DNA of 64,000 nt, taken from NCBI RefSeq assembly GCF_000420465.1, contig NZ_ATUZ01000016.1, positions 1 through 64,000 of the forward strand, written 5' to 3'. The position numbers and the translations under genes were made by a program. Shown here piece after piece: positions 53,665 to 63,753 of this stretch. Numbering within the stretch: the first letter of the stretch is position 1; the number at the start of each line of letters is the position of its first letter. The notes below the pieces were generated by a model, which saw only the letters and a program-made list of their open reading frames with translations, had not been told where the DNA came from and did not search any database. This stretch comes from Desulfovibrio desulfuricans DSM 642. Its GTDB lineage: Bacteria > Desulfobacterota > Desulfovibrionia > Desulfovibrionales > Desulfovibrionaceae.

Positions 53665-54375
53665 CTAACCGCCCAGATATGCCTCGCGCACGCTGGCATT
53701 GGCAAGGAGGTTTTCGGCCCGGTCTTCCATGACAACGCTGCCAACTTCAAGCACATAGCCGCGCGTGGCCAGTTTCAGCGCCGCACGGGCGTTCTGTTCC
53801 ACCAGCAGCACCGTCACGCCCTTCTTGTTGATGGCCCGCACGGTTTCAAAGATGGAGCGCACCAGCAGCGGGGCAAGGCCCAGCGAAGGTTCATCCAGCA
53901 GCAGAAGGCGCGGCTGGGCCATGAGGGCACGGCCTATGGCGAGCATTTGCTGCTCGCCGCCGGAAAGCGTGCCAGCGAGTTGATCCTTGCGTTCGTGCAA
54001 ACGCGGAAAAAGATCAAAAATCCATTCCAGTGTGCGCTCGCGGCGGGCTTTGTCTTCAATGCAGAATGCCCCGAGGCGCAGATTTTCCAGAACGCTCATG
54101 ATGCCGAAAACGCGCCGCCCTTCGGGCGACTGGGCAATGCCAAGCCCCACGACCTTGTGGCTCGGCAGGCGCAGCAGGTTTTGCCCTTCAAAGAGGATTT
54201 CGCCTTCAAAGGGGCGCACCAGCCCGCTGATGGACAGCAAGGTGGTGCTTTTGCCCGCACCGTTGGCCCCGAGAATGGTGACGATTTCGCCTTCGTCCAC
54301 CTTCAGGTCGATGCCGTGCAGCACTTCAACACTGCCGTAGCGCACGTGCACATTAGACAATTGCAACAGGGACAT
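53665..54375 (-). CDS. livF: Branched-chain amino acid ABC transporter ATPase LivF
   Basis: A 236-residue ATPase, one of the two NTP-binding subunits of the HAAT transporter. Walker A LGANGAGKSTTLLSISG, signature TLSGGEQQMLAIGRALM, Walker B LLLLDEPSLGLAP; the S-L-G-L-A-P after Walker B is LivF-specific. Last gene of livKHMGF, three bases after livG. Confidence 0.95.
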   Translation of the reverse strand: MSLLQLSNVHVRYGSVEVLHGIDLKVDEGEIVTILGANGAGKSTTLLSISGLVRPFEGEILFEGQNLLRLPSHKVVGLGIAQSPEGRRVFGIMSVLENLRLGAFCIEDKARRERTLEWIFDLFPRLHERKDQLAGTLSGGEQQMLAIGRALMAQPRLLLLDEPSLGLAPLLVRSIFETVRAINKKGVTVLLVEQNARAALKLATRGYVLEVGSVVMEDRAENLLANASVREAYLGG

Positions 54376-54378
54376 GGC

Positions 54379-55149
54379 TTACCACTTTTCGTCGTCTGCG
54401 CCCAGATAGGCCTCAATGACGGCGGGATCCTGCCGCACGTCTTCGGGCTTGCCCTGGGCAATCATGGTGCCGTGTTCCAGCACCACCAGTTTTTCGCAAA
54501 TTTTCATCACCAGGCGCATGTCGTGCTCAATAAGCAGCACGGTAATGCCCCTGTCCCGGATGGCCCGGATGGTATGCACCAGCGCGGCGGTTTCCTGATC
54601 GTTCATGCCGCCTGCGGGCTCGTCCAGAATCACGAGACGAGGGTCGGAGGCCAGGGCGCGGGCGATCTCAAGCAAACGCTGGTTGCCGTAAGAAAGGCCG
54701 CCTGCGGCCTCGGTGTAGCGATCGGCAAGACCCACAAATTCCAGCTCTTCCATGCAGCGGGCAACGGCGGCTTTTTCTTCCTCGCGTTGACCCGGCGTGT
54801 GCAGCATGCACGATATCAGGCCGGATTTCATGCGGCAGTGCCGCCCGGCCAGCACGTTCTCCAGCACAGAAAGGCGGCCAAAGAGGCGGATGGTCTGGAA
54901 CGTGCGGGCGATGCCCAGTTCCACCACCTTGTGCGGGCGCAGTCCGGCAATGGATTTGCCGTCAAAAAAGATGCGGCCCGACTCCGGCGTATAGTTGCCG
55001 GTTATGCAGTTGAACACGGTGGTCTTGCCAGCGCCGTTGGGGCCGATAAGCCCCACAATGCTGCCAGCGTCCACGTCAAAGGTCAGATCGTTCAGGGCAA
55101 TCAGGCCGCCGAACATCTTGCTCATTTCCTCAAGGCGCAGCAGGGTCAT
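54379..55149 (-). CDS. livG: Branched-chain amino acid ABC transporter ATPase LivG
   Basis: A 256-residue ATPase. Walker [22 protein letters not shown], then [40 protein letters not shown], signature [16 protein letters not shown], Walker [13 protein letters not shown] and switch His in LIEHDMRLV. The A-G-G-M-N after Walker B marks LivG. ATGA overlap with livM. Confidence 0.95.
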   Translation of the reverse strand: MTLLRLEEMSKMFGGLIALNDLTFDVDAGSIVGLIGPNGAGKTTVFNCITGNYTPESGRIFFDGKSIAGLRPHKVVELGIARTFQTIRLFGRLSVLENVLAGRHCRMKSGLISCMLHTPGQREEEKAAVARCMEELEFVGLADRYTEAAGGLSYGNQRLLEIARALASDPRLVILDEPAGGMNDQETAALVHTIRAIRDRGITVLLIEHDMRLVMKICEKLVVLEHGTMIAQGKPEDVRQDPAVIEAYLGADDEKW

Positions 55150-56114
55150 GCGGGCCTCCCGTCACTGGCTGCTGGCGGCGCAGCAACCTTGTAGCGCCGT
55201 TGCCTCGGGGGCAACAGGCCCTGGGGCCGCCAGACCATCATGACCATCATGGCAAGGCCGAAGATGAGCATGCGCGCGTTGGAAAATTCGCGCAGCACTT
55301 CGGGCAGGCCGATGAACAGAAAAGCGCTGATAAGCACGCCAAGCTGGCTGCCGCCGGAAAGTATGACCACCGCAAAGATGATCACGGATTCCATGAAGTT
55401 GAACGATTCCGGCGCAATGGTCGTCATTTTTGCGGCATAGAGCGTGCCAGCCATGCCCGCCCAGAAAGCGCCCAGAACAAAGGCCGCCAGCTTGTAGTGG
55501 GTAACATTGACCCCGCAGCCTTCTGCGGCCACGTCATCTTCCTTGATGAAGTTCAGCGCGCGGCCAAAGCGGGAATGCCACAGGCCGTAGAACAGCAGCA
55601 GGCTCACGCCCACCATGCCCCAGACCAGAAAATAGAACTGCAGGCTCTTGACGATCTTGAAGCCAAAAAACATGGGGCGACTGATGCCGAAAATGCCGTT
55701 GGCGCCGCCCGTGAGGCCGAAAACATCGTTAATAAGCGCAATACGCACAATTTCCACAATGCCGATGGTGACGATCAGCAGATAGTCGCCACGCAGGTGG
55801 ATGATGGGGCGGGCTACAATGAGGGCAAAAATAGCCGCCGCCGCGCCGGAGAGCGGCATAACCCAGAGCACAGGCCAGTGGCAGACCGTGTTGAGAATAG
55901 CGGTGGTGTAAGCGCCCACGGCAAAAAAGGCGGCGTGGCCCATATGGAATATGCCCGCCTGCCCCAGAATAACATTGAGCGAAAGGGCCAGCAGGGCGTA
56001 GAGGCCAATGCTCACGCACACGTCAAGCCAGTAGGCATTGCAAAAGAGCGGCAACGCGCACAAAAAGAGGCCCGCAGCCGCATACACGGCGAAATTGCAC
56101 GGAAGTTTTTTCAT
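55146..56114 (-). CDS. livM: Branched-chain amino acid ABC transporter permease LivM
   Basis: A 322-residue permease with about nine hydrophobic helices. Signature blocks are [39 protein letters not shown], and [20 protein letters not shown] with [20 protein letters not shown], the last holding the coupling helix region. ATGA overlaps with livH upstream and livG downstream. Confidence 0.95.
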   Translation of the reverse strand: MKKLPCNFAVYAAAGLFLCALPLFCNAYWLDVCVSIGLYALLALSLNVILGQAGIFHMGHAAFFAVGAYTTAILNTVCHWPVLWVMPLSGAAAAIFALIVARPIIHLRGDYLLIVTIGIVEIVRIALINDVFGLTGGANGIFGISRPMFFGFKIVKSLQFYFLVWGMVGVSLLLFYGLWHSRFGRALNFIKEDDVAAEGCGVNVTHYKLAAFVLGAFWAGMAGTLYAAKMTTIAPESFNFMESVIIFAVVILSGGSQLGVLISAFLFIGLPEVLREFSNARMLIFGLAMMVMMVWRPQGLLPPRQRRYKVAAPPAASDGRPA

Positions 56115-57016
56115 AGTTTGTCCGCCGTGCGCTCGCCCAGAATGCCTGTGGGGCGGATGATCAGAATGAGAATGAGTACCAGAAAGGCGATGGCGTCCTT
56201 CCAGGCAATGGCTATGTAGCCTGCGGCCAGGGCTTCGATAACGCCGAGCAGCAGCCCGCCCAGCATTGCGCCGGGGATGTTGCCAATGCCGCCCAGGATG
56301 GCGGCGGTAAAGGCCTTGAGGCCGTAAGACCAGCCCATGGTAAAGTCGATCTGCCCGTAATAGATGCCCACCATCAGACCCGCCGCGCCGCCAAGGCCGG
56401 GGCCGATAAGAAAGACCAGCGAGATGATGCGGTCAACGTTGATGCCCATAAGCTGCGCTGCGCCGGGGTCGATGGCCACAGCTCGAATGGCCGCGCCTGT
56501 GCGGGTGCGCTGGATAAAGGCCCAAAGGCCGAGCATCAGCACAACGCTGGCTGCGATGACCAGCAGGCGCACGCCGGGTACTTCAAGGCCGAGCATCCTT
56601 ACCGTAAAGTCGGGGCGCAGATAGTCGGGGTACACATAGAAGCGCGCGCCGTAGATCAGCATGACCGCGTTCTGGAAAAATATGGATGCGCCAAGGGCCG
56701 AAACCACGGCCGAGAGACGGTTGGCGTTGCGCAGTGGGCGGTATGCCGTGCGCTCAAGCAAAAAGCCAATAATCGCCACCAGCAGGGCCACCATGACAAA
56801 AACGGCGGCTACGGCCAAAAAGGGATTGAGCGCGCCTGCCATATTGCAGCTGACAAGCAGGGTAAGCCCCAGGTAGGCACCAATGGTAAACAGGTCGCCG
56901 TGGGCAAAATTGATGAGCTTGAGCACGCCGTACACCATGGTGTAGCCCAGCGCCACAAGCGCATAGATGCCGCCCACGGCCAGGCCGTTCAAAAGCTGTT
57001 GGAGAAATTGTTCCAT
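56111..57016 (-). CDS. livH: Branched-chain amino acid ABC transporter permease LivH
   Basis: A 301-residue permease with eight hydrophobic helices. It opens LLNGLAVGGIYALVALGYTM with VYGVLKLINFAHGDLFTIGA, the family's strongest block; later GAAIRAVAIDPGAAQLMGIN and LGGIGNIPGAMLGGLLLGV. It begins 157 bases after livK, with a perfect hairpin between them. Confidence 0.95.
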   Translation of the reverse strand: MEQFLQQLLNGLAVGGIYALVALGYTMVYGVLKLINFAHGDLFTIGAYLGLTLLVSCNMAGALNPFLAVAAVFVMVALLVAIIGFLLERTAYRPLRNANRLSAVVSALGASIFFQNAVMLIYGARFYVYPDYLRPDFTVRMLGLEVPGVRLLVIAASVVLMLGLWAFIQRTRTGAAIRAVAIDPGAAQLMGINVDRIISLVFLIGPGLGGAAGLMVGIYYGQIDFTMGWSYGLKAFTAAILGGIGNIPGAMLGGLLLGVIEALAAGYIAIAWKDAIAFLVLILILIIRPTGILGERTADKL

Positions 57017-57043
57017 AATGTTCGGCGTTGGTACTCGGCATTT

Positions 57044-57073
57044 GGCGGGCGACCGGGATACCGGTCGCCCGCC
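57044..57073. repeat. Perfect hairpin in the livK-livH gap
   Basis: GGCGGGCGACCGG (57044-57056) and CCGGTCGCCCGCC (57061-57073) form a 13-base perfect stem with a four-base loop. No U-tract follows. Such stems after binding-protein genes commonly stabilise the upstream message or slow the polymerase. Confidence 0.8.
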
Positions 57074-57173
57074 GTAATGAACGCGTCCTCAAGGGGAGTG
57101 CGCTTTTCGCCGGGGCGTTCATGCCCCGGGTGTGTATCTGTGCAACATGGGCGCGGCTAATGACCGCGCCGCA

Positions 57174-58295
57174 TTACTTGGGCTGCAAAACGAAGTTGCC
57201 CGTGGCGTCAACCTTGTAGGTGCGGTAGAACTCACCCACGCGGTCGCCCTTGGCGTCAAACCCCAGGTTGCCGGAAAGGCCGGGCATACCCTTGAGTTCC
57301 TTGAGCCATGCGGCCATTTCCTTGGGGGTGTCCTTTCCGGCTTCAAGCGCGCCTTCAATAACCTTGAAAGCATCGCCAGCCAGCACGGCCCACACGGAAA
57401 CAGGCACGGTATTGTACTTGGCCTTGAAGGCCTTGAGAAATTCCCTGGCTTCAGGCGTATCCATGTCCTGCGGCAGCGGCGGGCTGATGAAGAAATAGCC
57501 CGTGGCGGCTTCAGTTCCGGCAATTTTTACCAGATCCTGATGGTTGGCGGCATCGCCGCCCATCATGGGAACGTTCCAGCCCATTTCCCTCTTCTGCCGC
57601 AACAGCATGCCGGTTTCCGGGTAGTAACCGGTAAAGAACACAAGGTCGGGATTGGCAGCCTTAAGCTTGGTCAGGATGGCGGTGTAGTCGCGCTCTCCGG
57701 GGGTAAGAGCATCGTAAAACACCACTTTCATACCGTCTTTTTCAAGCACTGCCTTGGTTTCTTCCGCCAGGCCCTTGGCATACGAAGAATTGTCGTGCAG
57801 CAGGGCCACGGCCTTGTATCCGCCCTTCTTGATGGCTTCGGCGGCGGATTTGCCCTGCGCGTCGTCACGCGGGCAGGTGCGGAAAAAGAGCTTCAAGCCC
57901 TTTTCCGTAAGGCGCACGCTGGTGGAGCCAGTGCCGATCTGCACCAGTTCCGCCTCGTCCAGAATGCTCTGGCTGGCCTCGGTCACGGCGGAGCCATACG
58001 TGCCGATAACGGCCACAACACCGGCGGAAGCAAGCTTCTGCGCGGCCAGAGCGGCAGTGCGCGGATCGCCCGCGTCGTCTTCGACAACCAGCTGAACCTT
58101 GCGGCCCTTGATGCCGCCCTTGGCATTCACATCGTCAACCAGCAGGGTAACGATGTTCTTCATATCCAGGCCTTCGGAAGCCCATTTACCCGTAAGCGGG
58201 CACATAAGGCCAACCTTGATGTCACCAGCCAGCGCCGCAACAGGCACAAGCAGGGTAAGGGCCAGAGCCCCAAGCCAACGACCAAGTGCTTTCAT
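57174..58295 (-). CDS. livK: Branched-chain amino acid ABC transporter binding protein LivK/BraC
   Basis: A 373-residue periplasmic receptor. Signal peptide MKALGRWLGALALTLLVPVA ends in ALA before GDIKVG. The mature protein has IKVGLMCPLTGKWASEGLDM, VIGTYGSAVTEASQSI (ligand-binding serine/tyrosine region) and FFTGYYPETGMLLRQ. Ligand may be Leu/Ile/Val or another amino acid or amide; HAAT receptors vary. First gene of livKHMGF. Confidence 0.94.
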   Translation of the reverse strand: MKALGRWLGALALTLLVPVAALAGDIKVGLMCPLTGKWASEGLDMKNIVTLLVDDVNAKGGIKGRKVQLVVEDDAGDPRTAALAAQKLASAGVVAVIGTYGSAVTEASQSILDEAELVQIGTGSTSVRLTEKGLKLFFRTCPRDDAQGKSAAEAIKKGGYKAVALLHDNSSYAKGLAEETKAVLEKDGMKVVFYDALTPGERDYTAILTKLKAANPDLVFFTGYYPETGMLLRQKREMGWNVPMMGGDAANHQDLVKIAGTEAATGYFFISPPLPQDMDTPEAREFLKAFKAKYNTVPVSVWAVLAGDAFKVIEGALEAGKDTPKEMAAWLKELKGMPGLSGNLGFDAKGDRVGEFYRTYKVDATGNFVLQPK

Positions 58296-58939
58296 GAACT
58301 ACCCCCGTCAGGTATGCAAATATTGTGAGCAACGAACAAGCGTACCCTAAAAAGGAAGAAAGAAAAAGCCCCCAGTACAGCCGGGCCGCGCATTGGCGCA
58401 AACAGATGCAAGCCAGCGAGGGCGGCAGGGCTGCGTTGTAACCAAACAGCTTGCGCGGCAGTTGTAATCACTTGTGAGTACATGCGCCGTGTTTATACTG
58501 CAAAGCATTGTGAACCTGTTCAGGCGACCACGGTAACTTGCACGATTGTAACGCGATGCTCACACGATGATTTCAGATTGGTCAAATTCTTCATATATTA
58601 TTAGCCAGCTAACAAGCACGTCGTGTTTCGCACATCGATAAGGCGATAAACCTGAAAACAAAAGTGGCACGCGCTCGACAGCCCCCAAATAATGGGATAA
58701 GGTAAAGCTGTAAAAACAGAGAACACCTTTATTTTCTTAAATGTTTTTCTGTTGCGGTTTTCGCGGTCAGAGGTTCGGCTGTTTCAGTTTCTCTCTGCGC
58801 CCTTTCCGCCGTACCCCTTCCGCAAACATTGCCGCAACTTGGGCCGCCCAGCATTGTCTGGCGGTCAGGCGGCGATTGCACCCTTCGTCCTACCCGCAGC
58901 ATTCGCCGTCGCGCTCCATATGGGCGCCAAGGAGGCCGT
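58296..58939. other. Intergenic region between divergent livK and glycogen operon
   Basis: About 640 bases without a supportable gene. The central part (58540-58740) is AT-rich and should hold both promoters. I found no perfect sigma-70 or sigma-54 match; TGGCAC at about 58665 lacks the TTGC partner of a sigma-54 site. The part from 58790 on is GC-rich and open in frame with the debranching enzyme, but the strong ribosome binding site at 58930 argues it is leader. Confidence 0.5.
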
Positions 58940-61108
58940 ATGCGGTTCAGCTTTGACAAGGCAGCCTGCCAGAATACGCGCAGGGCGCTGCACCGGGAGT
59001 GGCTGCTCACCAACGAACGGGGCGACTGCTCCGGCAGCAGCATTTTGTGCTGCAACACGCGCAAATACCACGGCTTGCTAGCCGTCAACACGCCGTATGG
59101 CAGGCATGTACTGCTTTCTGCCCTTGAGGAATCGGTGTGCGGCGGCGGCAGGGAATTCTTTTTTTCTACCCGCCAGCATCCCGGCACGCTCTATCCCAAC
59201 GGGCACGAGTATCTTGAAGCTTTTCAGCTCGATCAGTGGCCGCAGAGCACCTATCGGGTGGGCGAAGTAAGCCTGAGCCGCGAGGTGCTGCTTGCGCGGA
59301 ATAAAAGCCTGCTGTTGCTGCGTTATGAACTGCGCGGTCCGGAGGATATCCCTCCGCTTACCCTGCGCATCAAGCCTTTGCTTGCCTACCGCAATATTCA
59401 CGCGCTCACCCGGGCAAACCCGGCCTTGCGAACTGATACCCTCCTTGTGGCTGGCGGTTTTGCCGCTCGCCCGTATGAGAGCTTGCCCCCCCTGTATATT
59501 CAGGCCGCCGGGGATTCCGGCAAGGCTTGCACGAGGGCTGTAAATGCCGAGGGCGCGGCGACCAGCGAAAAATGCGGGCCGCATGCCGCCGCCAGTTTTT
59601 TGGCCGAGCCGGACTGGTGCCGCAATGTGGAATATTTTGAAGAGCGTGAGCGCGGTTTTGACGACAGTGAAGACCTCTTTATGCCCGGCACGCTTGAAAT
59701 AGCTCTGCCGCCGTTGCCGCAGGGCGGCTACGTGTATGTGGCGGCTGGTACGGACGCCTGCGGTGAAAACCTGCGCACCCTGTGGGAGGCAGAGAGCCGC
59801 GCCCGCACAGATGCTCACCTTGCGGGGGGTGGCCTTGCCGGGCAACTGGCGCAGGCTGGCGGCCAGTTCTGCATTACGACGCCGTCCGGCCGAGCCACCG
59901 TGATTGCCGGATATCCCTGGTTTGACGACTGGGGGCGCGACACGCTTATCAGCCTGCCGGGGCTGACCTTTTACGCAGGACGCGAAGAATTTGGGCTGCA
60001 CGTTCTGGCCGAGGTGGGGCGGCATATCCGCAACGGCCTTGTGCCCAACATGTTTTCGGAGTCGGGTGAGCAAGCCTACAATTCTGTGGACGCGTCCCTG
60101 TGGTATGCCTTTGCCCTGCAACAGGTGCTGGCCGCTGTTCCTGATGGTCTGGCCTGGGTGCGGCAACATGCCTGGGACGCCCTGAAAGCCATCATCAAGG
60201 GCTACCGCAAGGGGCCGGGCATGGGCATCTTTGTGGATGCCGAGGGCCTGCTGCATGCGGGCGATGCCCACACCCAGCTTACCTGGATGGATGCCCAGGT
60301 GAACGGCTGCCCGGTTACGCCCCGGCATGGCTGCCCTGTGGAAATCAACGCCCTCTGGTACAACACGCTTGCCTTTGCCGACAGCCTTGCCGCCGCATTT
60401 CAGGAGCCGCTGCTCACGGGCGAGCGCCAGCGTGCCGCCATGCGCGATGCGTTTTTGCGCCGCTTCTGGGCAACCGAGGAGGGCGGCTATCTGGGTGACG
60501 TGTGGCGCAACGGACAGCTCGACCGAAGCGTGCGTCCCAATCAGATATTTGCCGTGTCCCTGCCGCATGCCGTGCTTGCGGACGATTTTCAGCCGCAGGT
60601 TGTGGAATGTGTGCGCAACAGGCTGCTCACACCTTTTGGCCTGCGCACCCTTGCCCCTGATGCCGCCGCATACAAAGGCAGGTACGAAGGCAACGGCGAG
60701 AGCCGCGACGCAGCCTACCACCAGGGCACTGTCTGGCCCTGGCTGCTGGGCCATTATGCGGATGCACTGCTGCACACGGCCTGGGATATGAACGGCGCTG
60801 TTCAGGGTTTGCTTGATATGGTTACGCCCCTGTTTTGCCAGCATCTCTGCGAAGCCGGGCTTGGCAGCATTTCAGAAGTGTTTGACGGTTCCCCGCCATA
60901 CAATCCCGGCGGCTGCACCGCCCAGGCCTGGAGCGTGGCCGAGTGCCTGCGCATGCTCAAAAAACTGCAAAAGGCCGCGCCGGATGTTTACGCCCATTGG
61001 GAGCAAAGGGTGGCGCATTGTCTGGCCCATCCCGCATCCGGCGACAAAACCGGCATATGCAGGGCAACCATGACTCTGGGCGTGTCAGCGTCCGGCAGTG
61101 AAGAATAA
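58940..61108 (+). CDS. Glycogen debranching enzyme (GH133-type amylo-alpha-1,6-glucosidase)
   Basis: A 722-residue debranching enzyme. The N-terminal domain (NTRKYHGLLAVNTPYGRHVL, about 40-60) is the bacterial/archaeal GDE N-domain. The C-terminal (alpha/alpha)6 domain has GYPWFDDWGRDTLISLPGL (catalytic-site block), GLVPNMFSESGEQAYNSVDASL-type segment (about 365-386), DAHTQLTWMDAQVNG and PVEINALWYNTL. Bacterial forms of this kind remove alpha-1,6 branches from glycogen. AAGGAGG precedes the ATG at 58940. First gene of a four-gene glycogen cluster. Confidence 0.92.
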   Translation: MRFSFDKAACQNTRRALHREWLLTNERGDCSGSSILCCNTRKYHGLLAVNTPYGRHVLLSALEESVCGGGREFFFSTRQHPGTLYPNGHEYLEAFQLDQWPQSTYRVGEVSLSREVLLARNKSLLLLRYELRGPEDIPPLTLRIKPLLAYRNIHALTRANPALRTDTLLVAGGFAARPYESLPPLYIQAAGDSGKACTRAVNAEGAATSEKCGPHAAASFLAEPDWCRNVEYFEERERGFDDSEDLFMPGTLEIALPPLPQGGYVYVAAGTDACGENLRTLWEAESRARTDAHLAGGGLAGQLAQAGGQFCITTPSGRATVIAGYPWFDDWGRDTLISLPGLTFYAGREEFGLHVLAEVGRHIRNGLVPNMFSESGEQAYNSVDASLWYAFALQQVLAAVPDGLAWVRQHAWDALKAIIKGYRKGPGMGIFVDAEGLLHAGDAHTQLTWMDAQVNGCPVTPRHGCPVEINALWYNTLAFADSLAAAFQEPLLTGERQRAAMRDAFLRRFWATEEGGYLGDVWRNGQLDRSVRPNQIFAVSLPHAVLADDFQPQVVECVRNRLLTPFGLRTLAPDAAAYKGRYEGNGESRDAAYHQGTVWPWLLGHYADALLHTAWDMNGAVQGLLDMVTPLFCQHLCEAGLGSISEVFDGSPPYNPGGCTAQAWSVAECLRMLKKLQKAAPDVYAHWEQRVAHCLAHPASGDKTGICRATMTLGVSASGSEE

Positions 61109-61118
61109 GGGTTTTGCC

Positions 61119-62468
61119 ATGCGAGTGCTTATGTTTGGCTGGGAATTTCCGCCCCATATCAGTGGAGGCCTGGGAACGGCATGCTTTGGCATGACGCAGG
61201 CTTTGGCGAAAAAAGGGGCGGAGATCGTTTTTGTACTGCCCCGCGTGGACGGCGGCAGCGGGCAGAACAGCTTTTTGCGACTGCGGGGGGCTTCCGGCAC
61301 TCCGGTTGCGGCCCAGCTTGCGGAAAGTATGGCGCAGGCCGGGCATGAACTCTGGGCCAGCAGCATCCGCTGCCTGCCGGTGGAAAGCCCGCTTGTTCCC
61401 TACCTCACGCCGCAGGGCTATGCCGAAGCGCTGGAAAATCTGCGGCATGAGCCAGGCAATGCGGCGAGTACGCGCGCTTTTGCGCCGCATGCGGGCCATG
61501 CCGCCTGCGAAGGCGAAATTACGTTTGAACTGCACGGCGGTTATGGAGCTGACCTCTTGGCCGAGGTGCAGCGTTACAGCCGTCTGGCCGGGGCCATTGC
61601 CGTGCAGGAACAGTTTGACGTCATCCACGTGCACGACTGGATGACCTATCCTGCGGGCATGATGGCCCGGGCGCTGACGGGCAAACCCCTGGTGGCGCAT
61701 ATTCACGCCACGGAATACGACCGCAGCGGCCTGAACATCAACGAGCAGGTGGCGGGCATAGAACGCGCCGGGCTGAATGCCGCCGATGTGGTGGTGGCCG
61801 TAAGCCGTCTAACCCGAAAAACAGTCATTGAACGCTACGGCGTAGCCCCCGAAAAGGTGGTGGTAGTGCACAATGCCGTTGCGCGGCATGAGGCCGGGCG
61901 CTGCTATCTTGTGCCGCAACGCATACGGCATGAAAAGCGCGTGTTGTTCCTCGGCCGGGTGACATTCCAGAAAGGGCCGGAATACTTCATGGAAGCGGCC
62001 CGCCTTGTGCTGCAAAAAATCCCCAATGTCCGCTTTTTCATGGCTGGCAGCGGAGACATGCTGCCGGCGTTGATCCGCAGGGCAGGGCAGTTGCGCATGG
62101 GGCGGCGCTTCCATTTTGCCGGATTTTTGCGCGGCGAGGATGTGGACCGCATGTTCGCCCTCAGCGATCTTTATGTCATGCCTTCAGTCTCCGAGCCTTT
62201 CGGCATAACGCCGCTGGAGGCCATGCTTTACGATGTGCCGGTGCTGCTCTCGCGCCAGTCGGGCGTTTCAGAAGTGCTGGAGCACGCCCTCAAGGCTGAT
62301 TTTTGGGATACGCGCGACATGGCCGACAAAATCTGCGCCGTGCTGCGTTACCCCTGCCTTGCCGCCGAACTGGTGAAAAACTGCCGCGAAGAAATGAAAT
62401 CCATTAGATGGGAAAATGCCGCCGACCAATTGCTGACCATTTACCGGGATGTCCTTGGAGGTCACTGA
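61119..62468 (+). CDS. Family 4 glycosyltransferase in the glycogen operon
   Basis: A 449-residue GT-B enzyme. MRVLMFGWEFPPHISGGLGTA is the nucleotide-sugar synthase-like opening, with VIHVHDWMTYPAGMMA, VVHNAV, RVLFLGRVTFQKGPEYFMEAA and VMPSVSEPFGITPLEAMLYD (E-x7-E motif). Related proteins in glycogen clusters make or extend alpha-1,4 glucans. The ATG at 61119 follows AAGG; a GTG seven codons earlier is possible. It begins 10 bases after the debranching gene. Confidence 0.88.
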   Translation: MRVLMFGWEFPPHISGGLGTACFGMTQALAKKGAEIVFVLPRVDGGSGQNSFLRLRGASGTPVAAQLAESMAQAGHELWASSIRCLPVESPLVPYLTPQGYAEALENLRHEPGNAASTRAFAPHAGHAACEGEITFELHGGYGADLLAEVQRYSRLAGAIAVQEQFDVIHVHDWMTYPAGMMARALTGKPLVAHIHATEYDRSGLNINEQVAGIERAGLNAADVVVAVSRLTRKTVIERYGVAPEKVVVVHNAVARHEAGRCYLVPQRIRHEKRVLFLGRVTFQKGPEYFMEAARLVLQKIPNVRFFMAGSGDMLPALIRRAGQLRMGRRFHFAGFLRGEDVDRMFALSDLYVMPSVSEPFGITPLEAMLYDVPVLLSRQSGVSEVLEHALKADFWDTRDMADKICAVLRYPCLAAELVKNCREEMKSIRWENAADQLLTIYRDVLGGH

Positions 62469-63724
62469 TGCCTGCGCTATGTCTGTGTTTCAATATACAT
62501 GAGCCGTACCAGTTCCGCCGCTACACGGTTTTCGATATGGGGCAGAGCTCCGTTTACGAAGACGATGACCGCAACTGCGAAACCATGCTGCGCGCGGCGC
62601 GCCTATGTTATCTGCCAGCCGCAGAAATGCTGCTCAGGCTTGTGCGCCGTCATGAAGGCGCGTTTGCGGTATCGCTGTGCGTTTCGGGCACCGCTCTGGA
62701 TCTTTTTGAGCAGTACACCCCTGAAGTCACAGAAAGCCTGTGCGCCCTCGCGGCTACGGGCTGCGTGGAATTTGTTGCCGAAACCTCGGCGCATTCGCTG
62801 GCCTTTCTGTATTCACGCGAGGAATTTGACAGACAGGTCAAGGCGCAGAGCGCGCGCATCAAAAAACTGTTTGGCAAAAAGCCCACCACCTTCATGCATA
62901 CGGAATGCGTGTTCAACAATGACCTTGCCGCCGCCTTGCAACAGCTTGGTTTTAAAACCGCGCTGGCCGAGGGTGCGGATCAGGTGCTTGGCTGGCGCAG
63001 CCCCAACTGGGTGTACCGCCCGGTTTCCGGCCCCAAGATGAATCTTTTACTGCGCAATACGGCCCTTTCTGACGACATGGGCCTGCGCTTTGGCGACAGG
63101 GGCTGGAGCGACTGGCCGCTCACAGCCGACAAGTTCGCCTCGTGGTGCCACAGCCTGGGCGACAAGGCGGATGTGATCAATATTTACAATGATTTTCATA
63201 TATTCGGCCTGCGTCATGGGCAGGATTCGGGCATCTTCGATTTTATGTCGGCCCTGCCCGAGGCCCTGCTGCGCGACAACCGCTTCAGGTTTGCCACGCC
63301 CGGCTCCATTGCCGGAAAGCGCGCCCCCGCCGGAGAGGTGGACGTGCCCCAGTTCGTGTCGTGGGAAGAAAGCGGCCATGACCTGACCTCGTGGCTTGGC
63401 AACGACATGCAGAAAGACGCCATCCATACGCTTTACAGCCTGGCCGCCCTGGTGAGGGCCAGCGGCGACAAGATGCTGCTGCACGACTATGAGCGCCTGC
63501 AAACCGCCGACCATTTCCGGCACATGTCCACCAAGTGGTTTTCCGGCCCTCGGCAGGACAGACCCAGCCCCTTTGACAGCCCCTATGATGCCTATATCAC
63601 CTATATGAATGTGCTGGCAGATTTTGAGCTGCGTCTTGAAGCCGCAGAACTGGCAGGCAAGGAACTCAAGCCCCGCAGGGCACGCAAGAACAGCCTCCGT
63701 TCCGGCACTAATGCGTCCGTTTAA
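62468..63724 (+). CDS. GH57-family glycoside hydrolase (alpha-amylase/branching type)
   Basis: A 418-residue GH57 protein: NIHEPYQFRRY near the N terminus (His-x-P motif), TFMHTECVFNND (catalytic Glu region, motif III), and a fourth-motif-like YNDFHIFGLRHGQDSG. Members act as 4-alpha-glucanotransferase, amylase or branching enzyme; activity here is open. GGAGG precedes the ATG, which shares one base with the stop of the GT4 gene. Confidence 0.88.
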   Translation: MPALCLCFNIHEPYQFRRYTVFDMGQSSVYEDDDRNCETMLRAARLCYLPAAEMLLRLVRRHEGAFAVSLCVSGTALDLFEQYTPEVTESLCALAATGCVEFVAETSAHSLAFLYSREEFDRQVKAQSARIKKLFGKKPTTFMHTECVFNNDLAAALQQLGFKTALAEGADQVLGWRSPNWVYRPVSGPKMNLLLRNTALSDDMGLRFGDRGWSDWPLTADKFASWCHSLGDKADVINIYNDFHIFGLRHGQDSGIFDFMSALPEALLRDNRFRFATPGSIAGKRAPAGEVDVPQFVSWEESGHDLTSWLGNDMQKDAIHTLYSLAALVRASGDKMLLHDYERLQTADHFRHMSTKWFSGPRQDRPSPFDSPYDAYITYMNVLADFELRLEAAELAGKELKPRRARKNSLRSGTNASV

Positions 63725-63753
63725 GCCAATCGGCCTTTCCATAAGGAGAAAGC

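Noticed and set aside
53521-55194. 557-codon frame antisense to livF and livG
   Set aside because: Both ATPases have full motif sets on the minus strand, and the antisense product is His/Gln-rich noise.
58662-58680. Sigma-54-like TGGCAC site
   Set aside because: The required TTGC element at the correct spacing is absent.
59078-60844. 588-codon frame antisense to the debranching enzyme
   Set aside because: No motif; the plus-strand protein is well supported.
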